Below are positions 43,699-52,227 of a DNA stretch of 64,000 nt, in pieces. The DNA is from Treponema sp. GTDB lineage: Bacteria; Spirochaetota; Spirochaetia; Treponematales; Breznakiellaceae. The stretch is taken from the NCBI GenBank assembly GCA_009780855.1, contig WQZG01000003.1, positions 21,875 through 85,874 of the forward strand, written 5' to 3'. Under the pieces are notes generated by a model. It was given only the letters and a program-made list of their open reading frames with translations, made no database searches and was not told where the DNA came from. Numbering within the stretch: the stretch's first letter is position 1; each line of letters begins with the position of its first letter. Made by a program: the position numbers and the translations under genes.

Positions 43699-45081
43699 CT
43701 ATAACTGCGGCATTGCAAATTCATCGCCTGTATCAGTTATCCATTTTGAGAGTCTTGCGTGGCATTCTTCACGTTTCTTATTAAATACATTATCAAAACA
43801 TAGATTTGCCAGCTCATATGGATCTGAAAAGGTATCAAATAGCAGCCAATCATTGCCTGGCATACACACATATTTCCAGCCGTCTCTCATTAAAACACCG
43901 CGCCATGGGCGGTTTACGGAATGTCTGTGAAATTTCCGCGGGATCTGCTGTAGATATGCAGAATCGGGTTCTGAATTTTTGCTATGCTCCTTGTATTCCT
44001 GTCGTTTTGGTAGTATACAAAGATTACTGTAATCATGTCCAACCATCCCCTGTGGCGTTTCAATTCCGCATAAACCAAGGGTAGTGGGTGCTATATCAAC
44101 GTGGTTTAATACTGCGGTGCTTTCTCCGGTTTTGATATTATATGGGCCGCCTACCATTGAAATTATAAAAGGGATCTTTATCGCTTCTTCCCAGGGCGAA
44201 GATTTTTCCCACTGTGCGTGAGAGCCCAGACAGTCTCCATGATCCGAAAAAAAGATAATATATGTATCTCGATCAATGTCCAGTTCTTTTAAAGCCATTC
44301 TTATTCTGCCGACATTATAATCTATGTTTTCAATCATTCCATAATAACCAGCATAATCAAGCAATGCTTCATGCTTTACCCAGTCGACCGGTGGTACATT
44401 AGGCCGTAGTTGCATTTTTTCAGGGTTGTGATAATAATCAAATCCGGGAGTTGTCGGGGGCACATAAGGACTGTGTGGCGGCTGAACCGACAATACGGAA
44501 AAAAACGGTTGGTATCCGTCTTTTGAAGCAGTTGTCTTTATATGTTTTCTTATTTGTTCAAGAAAAAGATCCGTGAGTGAATCTGTTTCGTATCCTAATA
44601 ATCTTTGCGGTTTTTCTCCATCAGTACCGTATATGTAAACTTCGTTTTGATTATTATTGTTTTCATAACCCATCCAATAATCAAAATTTCCACGTCGTTC
44701 TGACGGAACATAATGTTCGCGGTTATTTGAACCGTCAAGATGCCATTTTCCTATCCAGGAGGTATGGTATCCTGCTGCCTTAAATGGTCCGGTGATTATC
44801 GGTATCGTAGGGTCCAGGGGAGATGGCGTTTTAGTAACTCCATTTTGATGTGGGTATAGTCCGGTAAGTAATGAACCTCTGAAAGGGCAGCACCAGGGTG
44901 CGCCTGCAACGGCACTGTTAAAACACATACCTTCGCGAGCCAAGTTGTCAATATTAGGTGTACGGACATTAGGATCTCCGCGGTAGCCAAATGCCTGCCC
45001 TCGGAGCTGATCGGTTAAAATCCAGATAACATTGGCACGGGCTTGCGTGCCAAAAGACAAATCATTATTATTTTCCGGCAT
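43699..45081 (-). CDS. Sulfatase (formylglycine-dependent), family S1
   Basis: This 460-residue type I sulfatase has T-D-Q near residue 24, the modification site C64-C-P-F-R68, G-K-W-H (111-114) and the second metal block D280-H-G282 with H288 and K293. It is the third sulfatase of the window and differs from both others in the signature (C-C-P-F-R). No signal peptide is seen. Its stop is directly beside the stop of the fusion gene. It is divergent from the sugar transporter operon at 45348, so one regulator may control both. Confidence 0.9.
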   Translation of the reverse strand: MPENNNDLSFGTQARANVIWILTDQLRGQAFGYRGDPNVRTPNIDNLAREGMCFNSAVAGAPWCCPFRGSLLTGLYPHQNGVTKTPSPLDPTIPIITGPFKAAGYHTSWIGKWHLDGSNNREHYVPSERRGNFDYWMGYENNNNQNEVYIYGTDGEKPQRLLGYETDSLTDLFLEQIRKHIKTTASKDGYQPFFSVLSVQPPHSPYVPPTTPGFDYYHNPEKMQLRPNVPPVDWVKHEALLDYAGYYGMIENIDYNVGRIRMALKELDIDRDTYIIFFSDHGDCLGSHAQWEKSSPWEEAIKIPFIISMVGGPYNIKTGESTAVLNHVDIAPTTLGLCGIETPQGMVGHDYSNLCILPKRQEYKEHSKNSEPDSAYLQQIPRKFHRHSVNRPWRGVLMRDGWKYVCMPGNDWLLFDTFSDPYELANLCFDNVFNKKREECHARLSKWITDTGDEFAMPQL

Positions 45082-45302
45082 TGTTACAATTTATATTGTT
45101 TAAATTATTTTAACAAGGCTCGCTTACAAGGCTAGTGCACTTATCTGATAATAACTCTGCGAACGAACCGTAAGCCGTTCAATATCTTCACTCGATAAAA
45201 TTTTTGGCCCTTCGTGTGTGTTGGTTTCGAAAGTTAATATGAAAATCTAATACGGCTAACTACGCATCATTTTTCATGATCGAAGATGATATTATTTTTT
45301 CC

Positions 45303-45331
45303 TTGACATTTAATAGATCAACTGGTAAATT
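45303..45331 (+). promoter_or_regulatory. Promoter of the sugar transporter operon
   Basis: TTGACA (45303-45308), 17 bases, TAAATT (45326-45331), then GGAGG and ATG 45348. Upstream are GAACG/CGTTC arms near 45159-45178 and a TTTCGAAA palindrome near 45226, possible operator sites in the space shared with the divergent sulfatase. Confidence 0.65.
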
Positions 45332-45347
45332 TTATCTGGAGGATTAA

Positions 45348-47006
45348 ATGAAAAAAATTTCGTTCGTTATATTGGCTATGTTAATTCTGGTTTCAATGAT
45401 TTATGGCGGTGGCGGCTCTCAACAGTCTGCTGCGCCTGCTAAAACCGCAGCTGTTGGTGTATTCAAAGCACCCGACAATGATAATGTTAATGGAGCGGTT
45501 TTAATAAATACTGTTCCGCTTGTATTTGGAATTTCCCAAAGCCCTGTGGTACAAGATTATGAAACCAACAAACTTACCAGAGTAATTGAGAAGAGTGTGA
45601 ATGTGGATCTTTCCTTTGAATACTACCCCAGTAACGAAGCGGCGGCTAAAGTACGCATATTAATTTTTTCGGGCTCCAAACTTCCCGATGTTATTACAGG
45701 ATTTAACATAGACGATTTGGATTTGTTGGAATATGGCTCCCAGGGTGCTATTATTCCTCTTAATAACTATGTTGATACTTATGGAACTTATTGCAGAGAT
45801 ATGTATAATGAAAAACCACTGTACAAGCAATGTATGACATCTCCTGACGGTAATATATATGCAATGCCGAATGTTTATGAACAAACCCGTAATGAATGGG
45901 GCTGTCTGGCCTGGATAAATCAAAATTGGCTTGATAAAGTTAATAAACCTATACCGAAAACGACCGCTGATTTTTATGATGTATTGAAGGCTTTCAGGGA
46001 CGGTGACCCGAACGGTAATGGTAAAAAGGATATAATCCCGTTTATTGGTTCTGTTGATAGTTTGTGTTATGATTTTATCATCAATGCATTTACCTATTTC
46101 CCACCAAACAGCGCCAAAAGAATACAGGTAAAAGATGGAAAGTTAAACCCGGCTTACACAACAAATGAATGGCGTGATGCCCTGATCTATATGAATATGC
46201 TGTGTAAAGAAGATCTTTTTTCACCCCTCACTTTTACCCAAAACAACGCGACCTATCAAGCAATGCTTCGTAACAAAGATTACGCTCTGGTTGGTGTAGC
46301 TACTGGTACTGCGAATAATCTCGCTGCCAACGCGGATAGGCTTTTGGAATATACCGATTTACCTCCCCTTGTAGGCCCCAAAGGTGTAAAATGGTCAACA
46401 TGGACTCCTTCGTTTCTACCAACAAATCAATATGTAATCACAAAGGATTGTAAAACCCCCGCGGCAGCTTATCTGGTAGCTGATTTTATGATGAGTCCGG
46501 AAATCGGATATTACAACCGTTTTGGCGAACCTGGGGTTGATTGGGTAAAACCGGAACCGGGCGCGAAAGGCTATCTGTCAGATTTGGGTTATCCCGCTAC
46601 TGTTGTGCCGATTCTGGTATGGGGCAGTAACCAAAACTCGCATTGGCAGCAGGGAGGACCTGGATACGGAACTTATGAAAATGGTAACGGACAGGTCTGG
46701 GACGGTAATCCCGCTAACGGTCCATATTACAACCATAAAGCTGTATATACCAGGATTGGATTAAGACCGGATGAAGTGGTATATAAGTTCATTTACAACA
46801 ATAAAGAAGCAGACGAAATGAAAGACCTTGATATCACTATTAACAATTATGTTAAAGAAAGTACGGCGAGATTCATAACAGGTGATCTTGATATCAATGG
46901 AAAAGCATGGGACACTTACCTTGCTGAACTTAAAAATATGGGACTTGATCGTTATATGCAGATTAATCAGGCCGCTTATGACAGAATGCAGTTGCAATTT
47001 AAATAA
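45348..47006 (+). CDS. Extracellular sugar-binding protein (LplA type)
   Basis: This 552-residue solute-binding protein has an N-terminal signal sequence (hydrophobic 5-19) followed by G-G-G-G-S-Q-Q. There is no lipobox cysteine, so it is either periplasmic or anchored by its uncleaved signal. The mature part contains D-x-N-G-N-G-K-K-D, an EF-hand-like loop common in LplA-type oligosaccharide-binding proteins, and shares its C-terminal blocks with the partial protein at 1-657. It should deliver a sulfated or plain oligosaccharide to the two permeases that follow. The associated ATPase is not in the window; such systems use a shared MsmX-like ATPase. Confidence 0.9.
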   Translation: MKKISFVILAMLILVSMIYGGGGSQQSAAPAKTAAVGVFKAPDNDNVNGAVLINTVPLVFGISQSPVVQDYETNKLTRVIEKSVNVDLSFEYYPSNEAAAKVRILIFSGSKLPDVITGFNIDDLDLLEYGSQGAIIPLNNYVDTYGTYCRDMYNEKPLYKQCMTSPDGNIYAMPNVYEQTRNEWGCLAWINQNWLDKVNKPIPKTTADFYDVLKAFRDGDPNGNGKKDIIPFIGSVDSLCYDFIINAFTYFPPNSAKRIQVKDGKLNPAYTTNEWRDALIYMNMLCKEDLFSPLTFTQNNATYQAMLRNKDYALVGVATGTANNLAANADRLLEYTDLPPLVGPKGVKWSTWTPSFLPTNQYVITKDCKTPAAAYLVADFMMSPEIGYYNRFGEPGVDWVKPEPGAKGYLSDLGYPATVVPILVWGSNQNSHWQQGGPGYGTYENGNGQVWDGNPANGPYYNHKAVYTRIGLRPDEVVYKFIYNNKEADEMKDLDITINNYVKESTARFITGDLDINGKAWDTYLAELKNMGLDRYMQINQAAYDRMQLQFK

Positions 47007-47067
47007 ACTGGCCAGAGGAAAATAAAAATTTGCTATTTCTACTCCGTTAGTTACAGGATGTAATATT

Positions 47068-47988
47068 ATGGCCAAGCTATATAAAAAACCGGTGAAAATA
47101 TTGGCGCGCTGGCAGCTTTACCTTATGCTTGTTTTACCAATGATTTACCTGTTGATTTTTCAATATTATCCGATGCTTGGCCTTCAAATAGCGTTTAAGA
47201 AATTTACCATTTCGCAGGGTATATGGGGAAGCCCGTGGGTAGGGTTTTCCCAATTTATTAAATTTTTTAAATCATATCAGTTTAGCCGTGTGCTTACAAA
47301 TACGCTTACAGTTTCGTTTTACAGACTTTTGGCTGGGTTCCCTGCTCCACTGTTGTTTGCTCTCTGTTTAAATGTGATTCGTGTAAGATGGTTTAAAAAA
47401 ACAGTTCAAACTATTACGTATATTCCTCATTTTATTTCAGTTATTGTTATTGTAGGAATTCTAATGCAGTTATTTAACCCGAGAATTGGTATATACGGTT
47501 CCATTTTTAAAATATTAACAGGTGAGAATGCTCCTGATTTGTTTGGCAGGCCAACTGCATTTAAACATATGTATGTTTTGTCCGGTATATGGCAGAGTCT
47601 TGGATGGAGAAGCATTATTTATCTAGCGGCGCTGGCTGGGATAGATCCACAGCTTCATGAAGCAGCTTCTATTGATGGGGCGAACCGTTTCAAACGCGCA
47701 AGAATTATTGATTTCCCGTTGATTCTGCCTACTGCTACGATTTTGTTAATTCTGGATGCAGGTCAAATAATGTCTGTTGGTTTTGAAAAAGTATTCCTTC
47801 TCCAAAATGATTTAAATCTGTCCAAAAGTGAAGTGATCAGTACTTATGTTTATAGGGTATCATTGGGGACAGGTACTGATTTTTCATACGGTACGGCAAT
47901 CGGATTTTTCAATTCCATTGTAAATTTTGGAATGGTTATATTAGTTAACTACATTTCCCGCCATGTCAGTGAAAATAGTCTGTGGTAA
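47068..47988 (+). CDS. Sugar ABC transporter permease (LplB type)
   Basis: This 306-residue integral membrane protein has six predicted membrane segments and the EAA loop E-A-A-S-I-D-G-A-N-R-F-K-R-A-R-I-I-D-F-P-L near 195-215, the contact site for the ATPase. F-Q-Y-Y-P-M-L-G-L-Q-I-A-F-K-K near the N-terminus is typical of LplB. It follows the binding protein after 61 bases and precedes the second permease by 12. Confidence 0.93.
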   Translation: MAKLYKKPVKILARWQLYLMLVLPMIYLLIFQYYPMLGLQIAFKKFTISQGIWGSPWVGFSQFIKFFKSYQFSRVLTNTLTVSFYRLLAGFPAPLLFALCLNVIRVRWFKKTVQTITYIPHFISVIVIVGILMQLFNPRIGIYGSIFKILTGENAPDLFGRPTAFKHMYVLSGIWQSLGWRSIIYLAALAGIDPQLHEAASIDGANRFKRARIIDFPLILPTATILLILDAGQIMSVGFEKVFLLQNDLNLSKSEVISTYVYRVSLGTGTDFSYGTAIGFFNSIVNFGMVILVNYISRHVSENSLW

Positions 47989-48000
47989 GGAAGCTTTTAA

Positions 48001-48903
48001 ATGAATAATTCCCAAGAAAAAATAAAAACAGCTGCAGATGATAGATTATTCTATATAATAATTACAATAATTTTAACTTTTATTCTTATTGTTACACTTT
48101 ATCCTTTATTATACGTTTTAAGTTCTTCAATTTCAGATCCTGAGGCGGTGTCGTCCGGACAGGTTTTAATTTTTCCAGTAGGTTTCAGTTTACGGGGGTA
48201 CTCGGTTGTTTTTGAAGATCCAAGGGTTTTGACGGGATTTTTAAATACTTTTTTTTATGCAGGGTTTGGTACCGCCATAAATCTTTTTATGACTCTGCTT
48301 GCCTCATATCCGCTTTCCAGAAAAGATTTGTTTGGCCGCGGCCCAATAATGATGATTTTTACATTTACTATGCTTTTCAGCGGAGGAATGATTCCGAGTT
48401 ATATTTTAATGCGTAATCTCGGGTTACTTAACACAAGATGGGCTCTTTTGCTTCCAGGTGCGATATCTGTTTATAATATGATTATTGCACGAACTTTTTT
48501 TATGAGTACAATTCCGGATGAATTATTGGAAGCTTCCCAAATTGATGGATGCAGTGATTTTAGATATGTATGGAGTGTTGTGTTACCTTTATCAAAAAGT
48601 ATTCTCGCAGTTCTGGTTATGTTTTATTTTATAGATCATTGGAACAATTTTTTTAATGCCTTTTTATATTTAAGTGACAGGAAATTGTTCCCCTTACAGA
48701 TTGTTTTACGTGAAATATTGGTAATGAGCCAGATTAGGGCTACTGCCATTGAGGATCCTGATTTGGCTTTTGCAATGCAGGGTCTGGCAGAATTAATGAA
48801 GTATTCCCTGATTGTTATAGCAAGTGTGCCTGTTCTTTTCCTTTATCCCCTTGCGCAAAGATATTTCGTAAAAGGTGTAATGATCGGATCCATTAAAGGT
48901 TAA
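48001..48903 (+). CDS. Sugar ABC transporter permease (LplC/YtcP type)
   Basis: This 300-residue integral membrane protein has six predicted membrane segments and the EAA loop E-A-S-Q-I-D-G-C-S-D-F-R-Y-V-W-S-V-V-L-P-L near 180-200. L-Y-P-L-L-Y-V-L-S-S-S-I-S-D-P near residue 35 is typical of LplC. It forms the second half of the channel with the gene before it. No terminator is seen before the metal-resistance promoter at 48941. Confidence 0.93.
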   Translation: MNNSQEKIKTAADDRLFYIIITIILTFILIVTLYPLLYVLSSSISDPEAVSSGQVLIFPVGFSLRGYSVVFEDPRVLTGFLNTFFYAGFGTAINLFMTLLASYPLSRKDLFGRGPIMMIFTFTMLFSGGMIPSYILMRNLGLLNTRWALLLPGAISVYNMIIARTFFMSTIPDELLEASQIDGCSDFRYVWSVVLPLSKSILAVLVMFYFIDHWNNFFNAFLYLSDRKLFPLQIVLREILVMSQIRATAIEDPDLAFAMQGLAELMKYSLIVIASVPVLFLYPLAQRYFVKGVMIGSIKG

Positions 48904-48940
48904 AAAACCACACCCTAACTTAACACTCCAATAAATTCCC

Positions 48941-48998
48941 TTGACCAAACAGGCATTTCCCCGTATCTTAAAAATAGTTGAACAATTGCTCAACTATT
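48941..48998 (+). promoter_or_regulatory. Promoter and ArsR/SmtB-type operator of the metal efflux operon
   Basis: TTGACC (48941-48946), 17 bases, TATCTT (48964-48969). Immediately downstream is a 26-base palindrome (48973-48998) pairing 12 of 13 positions, with core TTGAACAATTGCTCAA. This is the 12-2-12 type operator bound by SmtB, CadC and related metal sensors, placed to block transcription. Confidence 0.85.
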
Positions 48999-49024
48999 CA
49001 TTTAATGGAGTTAGGAGAATTAGT

Positions 49025-49402
49025 ATGAAAATAGACCATCGAAATACCGGTGATTCTTCTGAACTCTGTATTTGTGCGGCAATACACAGGGAAACTACCG
49101 ATCGTGTCCTGTCCATAATGCCGGACAGTGCTGTTTTTCTAAAATTGGCCGATCTGTATAAATCGTTTTCGGACAGTACAAGGCTAAGGATTTTATGGGC
49201 GCTTTCAAACAACAGAATGTGTGTCTGTGATTTGGCCGTTTTGCTCGGAATGACCAAATCTGCGATATCCCATCAGCTGCGATCCCTGCGGCTGGCAAAC
49301 CTGGTTAAATTTACCAAACAGGGAAAAATTGTCTGGTATTCGCTGGCCGACGATCATGTAAAAAAGATTTTTAAAATGGGCTTTGAGCATATAAAGGAAT
49401 AG
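49025..49402 (+). CDS. ArsR/SmtB-family metal-sensing repressor
   Basis: This 125-residue winged-helix repressor has C-I-C-A near its N-terminus and M-C-V-C-D-L-A near residue 64, thiol sites as in CadC-type sensors of cadmium, lead or zinc, then the recognition helix S-A-I-S-H-Q-L-R-S-L. The start at 49025 is preferred because TTAGGAGAAT precedes it, and a longer frame from 48941 would run through the promoter and operator. It is followed after 4 bases by the P-type ATPase it should control. Confidence 0.92.
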   Translation: MKIDHRNTGDSSELCICAAIHRETTDRVLSIMPDSAVFLKLADLYKSFSDSTRLRILWALSNNRMCVCDLAVLLGMTKSAISHQLRSLRLANLVKFTKQGKIVWYSLADDHVKKIFKMGFEHIKE

Positions 49403-49406
49403 GCGA

Positions 49407-51233
49407 ATGATCAGAATAATCGCAGGGGCCTGTATATTTATAATCGCCGTAATCTGTGAAAATTTTGGTAATTTTTCATCATATTTTTTACTTGGTATAT
49501 TTTTAACGGCTTTTGTATTGCTTGGTTACGATATCATTTTCTGCGCTGTCAGGAACTTAATCAAAGGGCATTTTTTTGACGAGAATTTCTTTATGGGCTT
49601 TGCGTCAACAGGAGCCTTTGCTATCGGGCAAATGGCGGAGGCTGTCGGCGTTGTATTGTTTTACCAAATCGGCGAATGTTTGCAGGAAACCGCGGTGCAC
49701 AGATCCAGGAAGTCCATCACTGCACTTATGGATATTCGTCCGGAATTTGCGAATTTAAAAAACGGCGGCTCCGTTACGAGAGCCGCGCCGGAGACAGTCA
49801 ATCCCGGTGATATTATTATTGTAAGACCGGGAGAAAAAATTCCGCTGGACGGCAATGTGATTGAAGGCGATTCCATGCTGGACACAAGATCTCTTACCGG
49901 CGAGTCTGTCCCACGGCGTGTGACAGCAGGAGGCGCTGTACTTTCAGGATGTGTAAATCTTAACAGCCTATTGACCATCGAAGTAACCAAAACCTGCAGT
50001 GAGTCTGCTGCTTCCAAAATACTGGAGCTTGCGGAAAATGCCGTTGAAAAAAAGGCGCCGGTGGAAAAATTTATCACCAGGTTCGCCGAATATTATACTC
50101 CGGGCGTTGTAATTCTTGCGTTTCTGGTTTTCCTGGCCGGGACTGCAGTCCTTGGAGGACCATGGCAGGACTGGTTAAGGCGGGCCCTGATTATGCTTGT
50201 AATTTCATGTCCCTGCGCATTAATTATTTCCATACCCCTGGGCTTTTTTGGAGGGATTGGCGCGGCGTCAAGGAATGGGATTCTGGTCAAGGGCGGCAAT
50301 TATCTGGACGCACTCAATTACGTCGATACAGTTGTATTTGACAAAACCGGCACATTAACCAAAGGTGTTTTTAATGTAACCGGTCTTTATCCTGCAGACG
50401 GGTTTGATTCGGAACAGCTGCTGGAGCTGGCAGCTGCGGCCGAATCCCATTCAGTTCATCCCATTGCGCTCTCAATAAAGAAAAAATTCGGCAGGGAAAC
50501 CGGGCTTAATGATATTTCAGAATATGAAGAATTGGCCGGATACGGAGTGCGCGCCAAATTGCGGGGAAAATTAATTTACGCTGGCAGCGAAAAATTTATG
50601 CACAAAATGAATATTGCCATTGTTGAAAATGAAAGTCCCGGAACTGCAGTTTACGTCGCTGCTGAAAATACCTATGCCGGGTGCATCGTGATTTCTGATG
50701 AGTTCAAGCCTGACAGTAAAGACACAATCGGTGCTTTGCGTAACAGGGGAGCCGATAAAATTATTATGCTTAGCGGAGACGATCCGGAAATCGTGCGCGC
50801 TGTAACAAAGGAACTGGAACTGGATGAAGTTTATGGGGGGGTGCTGCCGCAGCAGAAGATGGAGAAACTGGAACAAATACTCAGGCAAAAAAAGACAAAC
50901 AAAAAGGTTGCCTATGTGGGAGACGGTATCAATGACGCTCCGAGCCTTGCATTGGCCGATGTAGGAATCGCCATGGGAGGACTCGGGTCGGACGCGGCAA
51001 TCGAAGCCGCAGATATAGTTTTGATGACCGATGAACCTTCCAAACTCGCAAAGGCCATGGACATTGCCGGTTTTACCAAACGCATTGTCTGGCAGAATAT
51101 TGTTTTGGCGCTGGGGGTAAAAGGTATTTTTTTGATACTGGGCGCAGCCGGGATCGCCGGTATGTGGGAAGCGGTTTTTGCGGATGTCGGAGTCGCGTTA
51201 CTTGCGGTATTCAATTCAACCAGAGTAAGATAA
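49407..51233 (+). CDS. P1B-type heavy-metal ATPase (zinc/cadmium/lead exporter)
   Basis: This 608-residue pump expels divalent soft metals. The C268-P-C270 motif lies in the metal-transport membrane helix, D312-K-T-G-T is phosphorylated, and H-S-V-H-P marks the P1B nucleotide-binding domain. G-D-G-I-N-D-A-P completes the hinge. The protein starts directly with membrane segments, so the usual cytosolic metal-binding domain is missing. It is the structural gene of the ArsR-regulated operon and is followed by an acyltransferase gene 4 bases later. Confidence 0.93.
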   Translation: MIRIIAGACIFIIAVICENFGNFSSYFLLGIFLTAFVLLGYDIIFCAVRNLIKGHFFDENFFMGFASTGAFAIGQMAEAVGVVLFYQIGECLQETAVHRSRKSITALMDIRPEFANLKNGGSVTRAAPETVNPGDIIIVRPGEKIPLDGNVIEGDSMLDTRSLTGESVPRRVTAGGAVLSGCVNLNSLLTIEVTKTCSESAASKILELAENAVEKKAPVEKFITRFAEYYTPGVVILAFLVFLAGTAVLGGPWQDWLRRALIMLVISCPCALIISIPLGFFGGIGAASRNGILVKGGNYLDALNYVDTVVFDKTGTLTKGVFNVTGLYPADGFDSEQLLELAAAAESHSVHPIALSIKKKFGRETGLNDISEYEELAGYGVRAKLRGKLIYAGSEKFMHKMNIAIVENESPGTAVYVAAENTYAGCIVISDEFKPDSKDTIGALRNRGADKIIMLSGDDPEIVRAVTKELELDEVYGGVLPQQKMEKLEQILRQKKTNKKVAYVGDGINDAPSLALADVGIAMGGLGSDAAIEAADIVLMTDEPSKLAKAMDIAGFTKRIVWQNIVLALGVKGIFLILGAAGIAGMWEAVFADVGVALLAVFNSTRVR

Positions 51234-51237
51234 GGGA

Positions 51238-52203
51238 ATGGAAACCCTCAATTCACAGTTCATGAATTATATCAGGCAGGTTATAAGTTTATCCAAATCA
51301 TCTACATATATAACCGAAAGCAATGTTTACCAGGAAGCGGCGGAAGACATTACCCCGTTTCTTGATAAAATGGTAGACGAACTGGTACTGCCCGGTTCCG
51401 GCGTTGACGGCATGGATAATCTTGTTGATCTCTTTGAAAAAGCCGAATCCGGTAAATCCTGCCTCCTTTTCCCGGAGCATTACAGTAATCTTGATCTCTC
51501 ACTTATCGCGAGGCTTGTAGCCAAAGAAGGCGGCTCCGGAGAGGCAATCGCAAAGTCCATTGTCGCCATTGCCGGTATGAAACTCAACGAAGAAAGTCCG
51601 GTTGTTTCCGCATTTGCCAGCGCGTATACCAGGCTTGTAATTTATCCAAGCCGTTCCCTGCTTGGCCTTGACCCTGTAAAGAACAAACAAGAGATAGTCC
51701 GCAGCAACGCCATCAACAGGGCTGCACTCAAAATCCTTATGGATATTAAAGTAAAAGGGAAGCTTATTCTGGTTTTTCCTTCCGGTACCCGGTACCGTCC
51801 CTGGGATCCCAATTCCAAAAAAGGAGTGCGGGAGATTGATTCCTACATCAAGTCCTTTGATTATATGTGTCCTGTTGCTATTAACGGAGAAGTCCTCCAT
51901 GTCCGCCAGGGAGACATGATGGAAGATTCGGTGAGTCAGGATGTGGTGCGTATAACCGCGGGCCCGGTAATTTCCTGCAAGGAATTCCGGGATAAGATCC
52001 GCGATAAGTGCGCTTCTGCAGAAAGCGGCGCCTCTGCAGGAAGCGGCGCCGGGGCCAAAGGCAGCGCTGGAGCTAATGGCAACACTGGAACCAATGGCAG
52101 TGCCGAAGACAAGAAGCAGGCCGTAGCTGACGCCATTATGGCCATACTGGAAGAAATGCACATCAGCGGCGAAAAGAACCGGCAGAGCCTGTTAAAGAAA
52201 TAA
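51238..52203 (+). CDS. Glycerolipid acyltransferase (PlsC/PlsB-like domain)
   Basis: This 321-residue protein carries H-Y-S-N-L-D, the H-x(4)-D motif of glycerol-3-phosphate and lysophosphatidate acyltransferases (near residues 80-86), and F-P-S-G-T-R near 180 for phosphate binding. It probably works in phospholipid synthesis at the inner membrane face. Residues about 260-290 are a run of degenerate Gly/Ala/Asn/Ser repeats encoded by 12-18-base units, absent from usual members. It follows the metal ATPase after 4 bases, perhaps only by chance of operon layout. Confidence 0.8.
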   Translation: METLNSQFMNYIRQVISLSKSSTYITESNVYQEAAEDITPFLDKMVDELVLPGSGVDGMDNLVDLFEKAESGKSCLLFPEHYSNLDLSLIARLVAKEGGSGEAIAKSIVAIAGMKLNEESPVVSAFASAYTRLVIYPSRSLLGLDPVKNKQEIVRSNAINRAALKILMDIKVKGKLILVFPSGTRYRPWDPNSKKGVREIDSYIKSFDYMCPVAINGEVLHVRQGDMMEDSVSQDVVRITAGPVISCKEFRDKIRDKCASAESGASAGSGAGAKGSAGANGNTGTNGSAEDKKQAVADAIMAILEEMHISGEKNRQSLLKK

Positions 52204-52227
52204 TTCAGATACCGCGGGAGATTTATC

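Noticed and set aside
45348-45450. Lipoprotein signal for the sugar-binding protein
   Set aside because: No cysteine occurs near the end of the signal sequence, so lipid anchoring is not supported.
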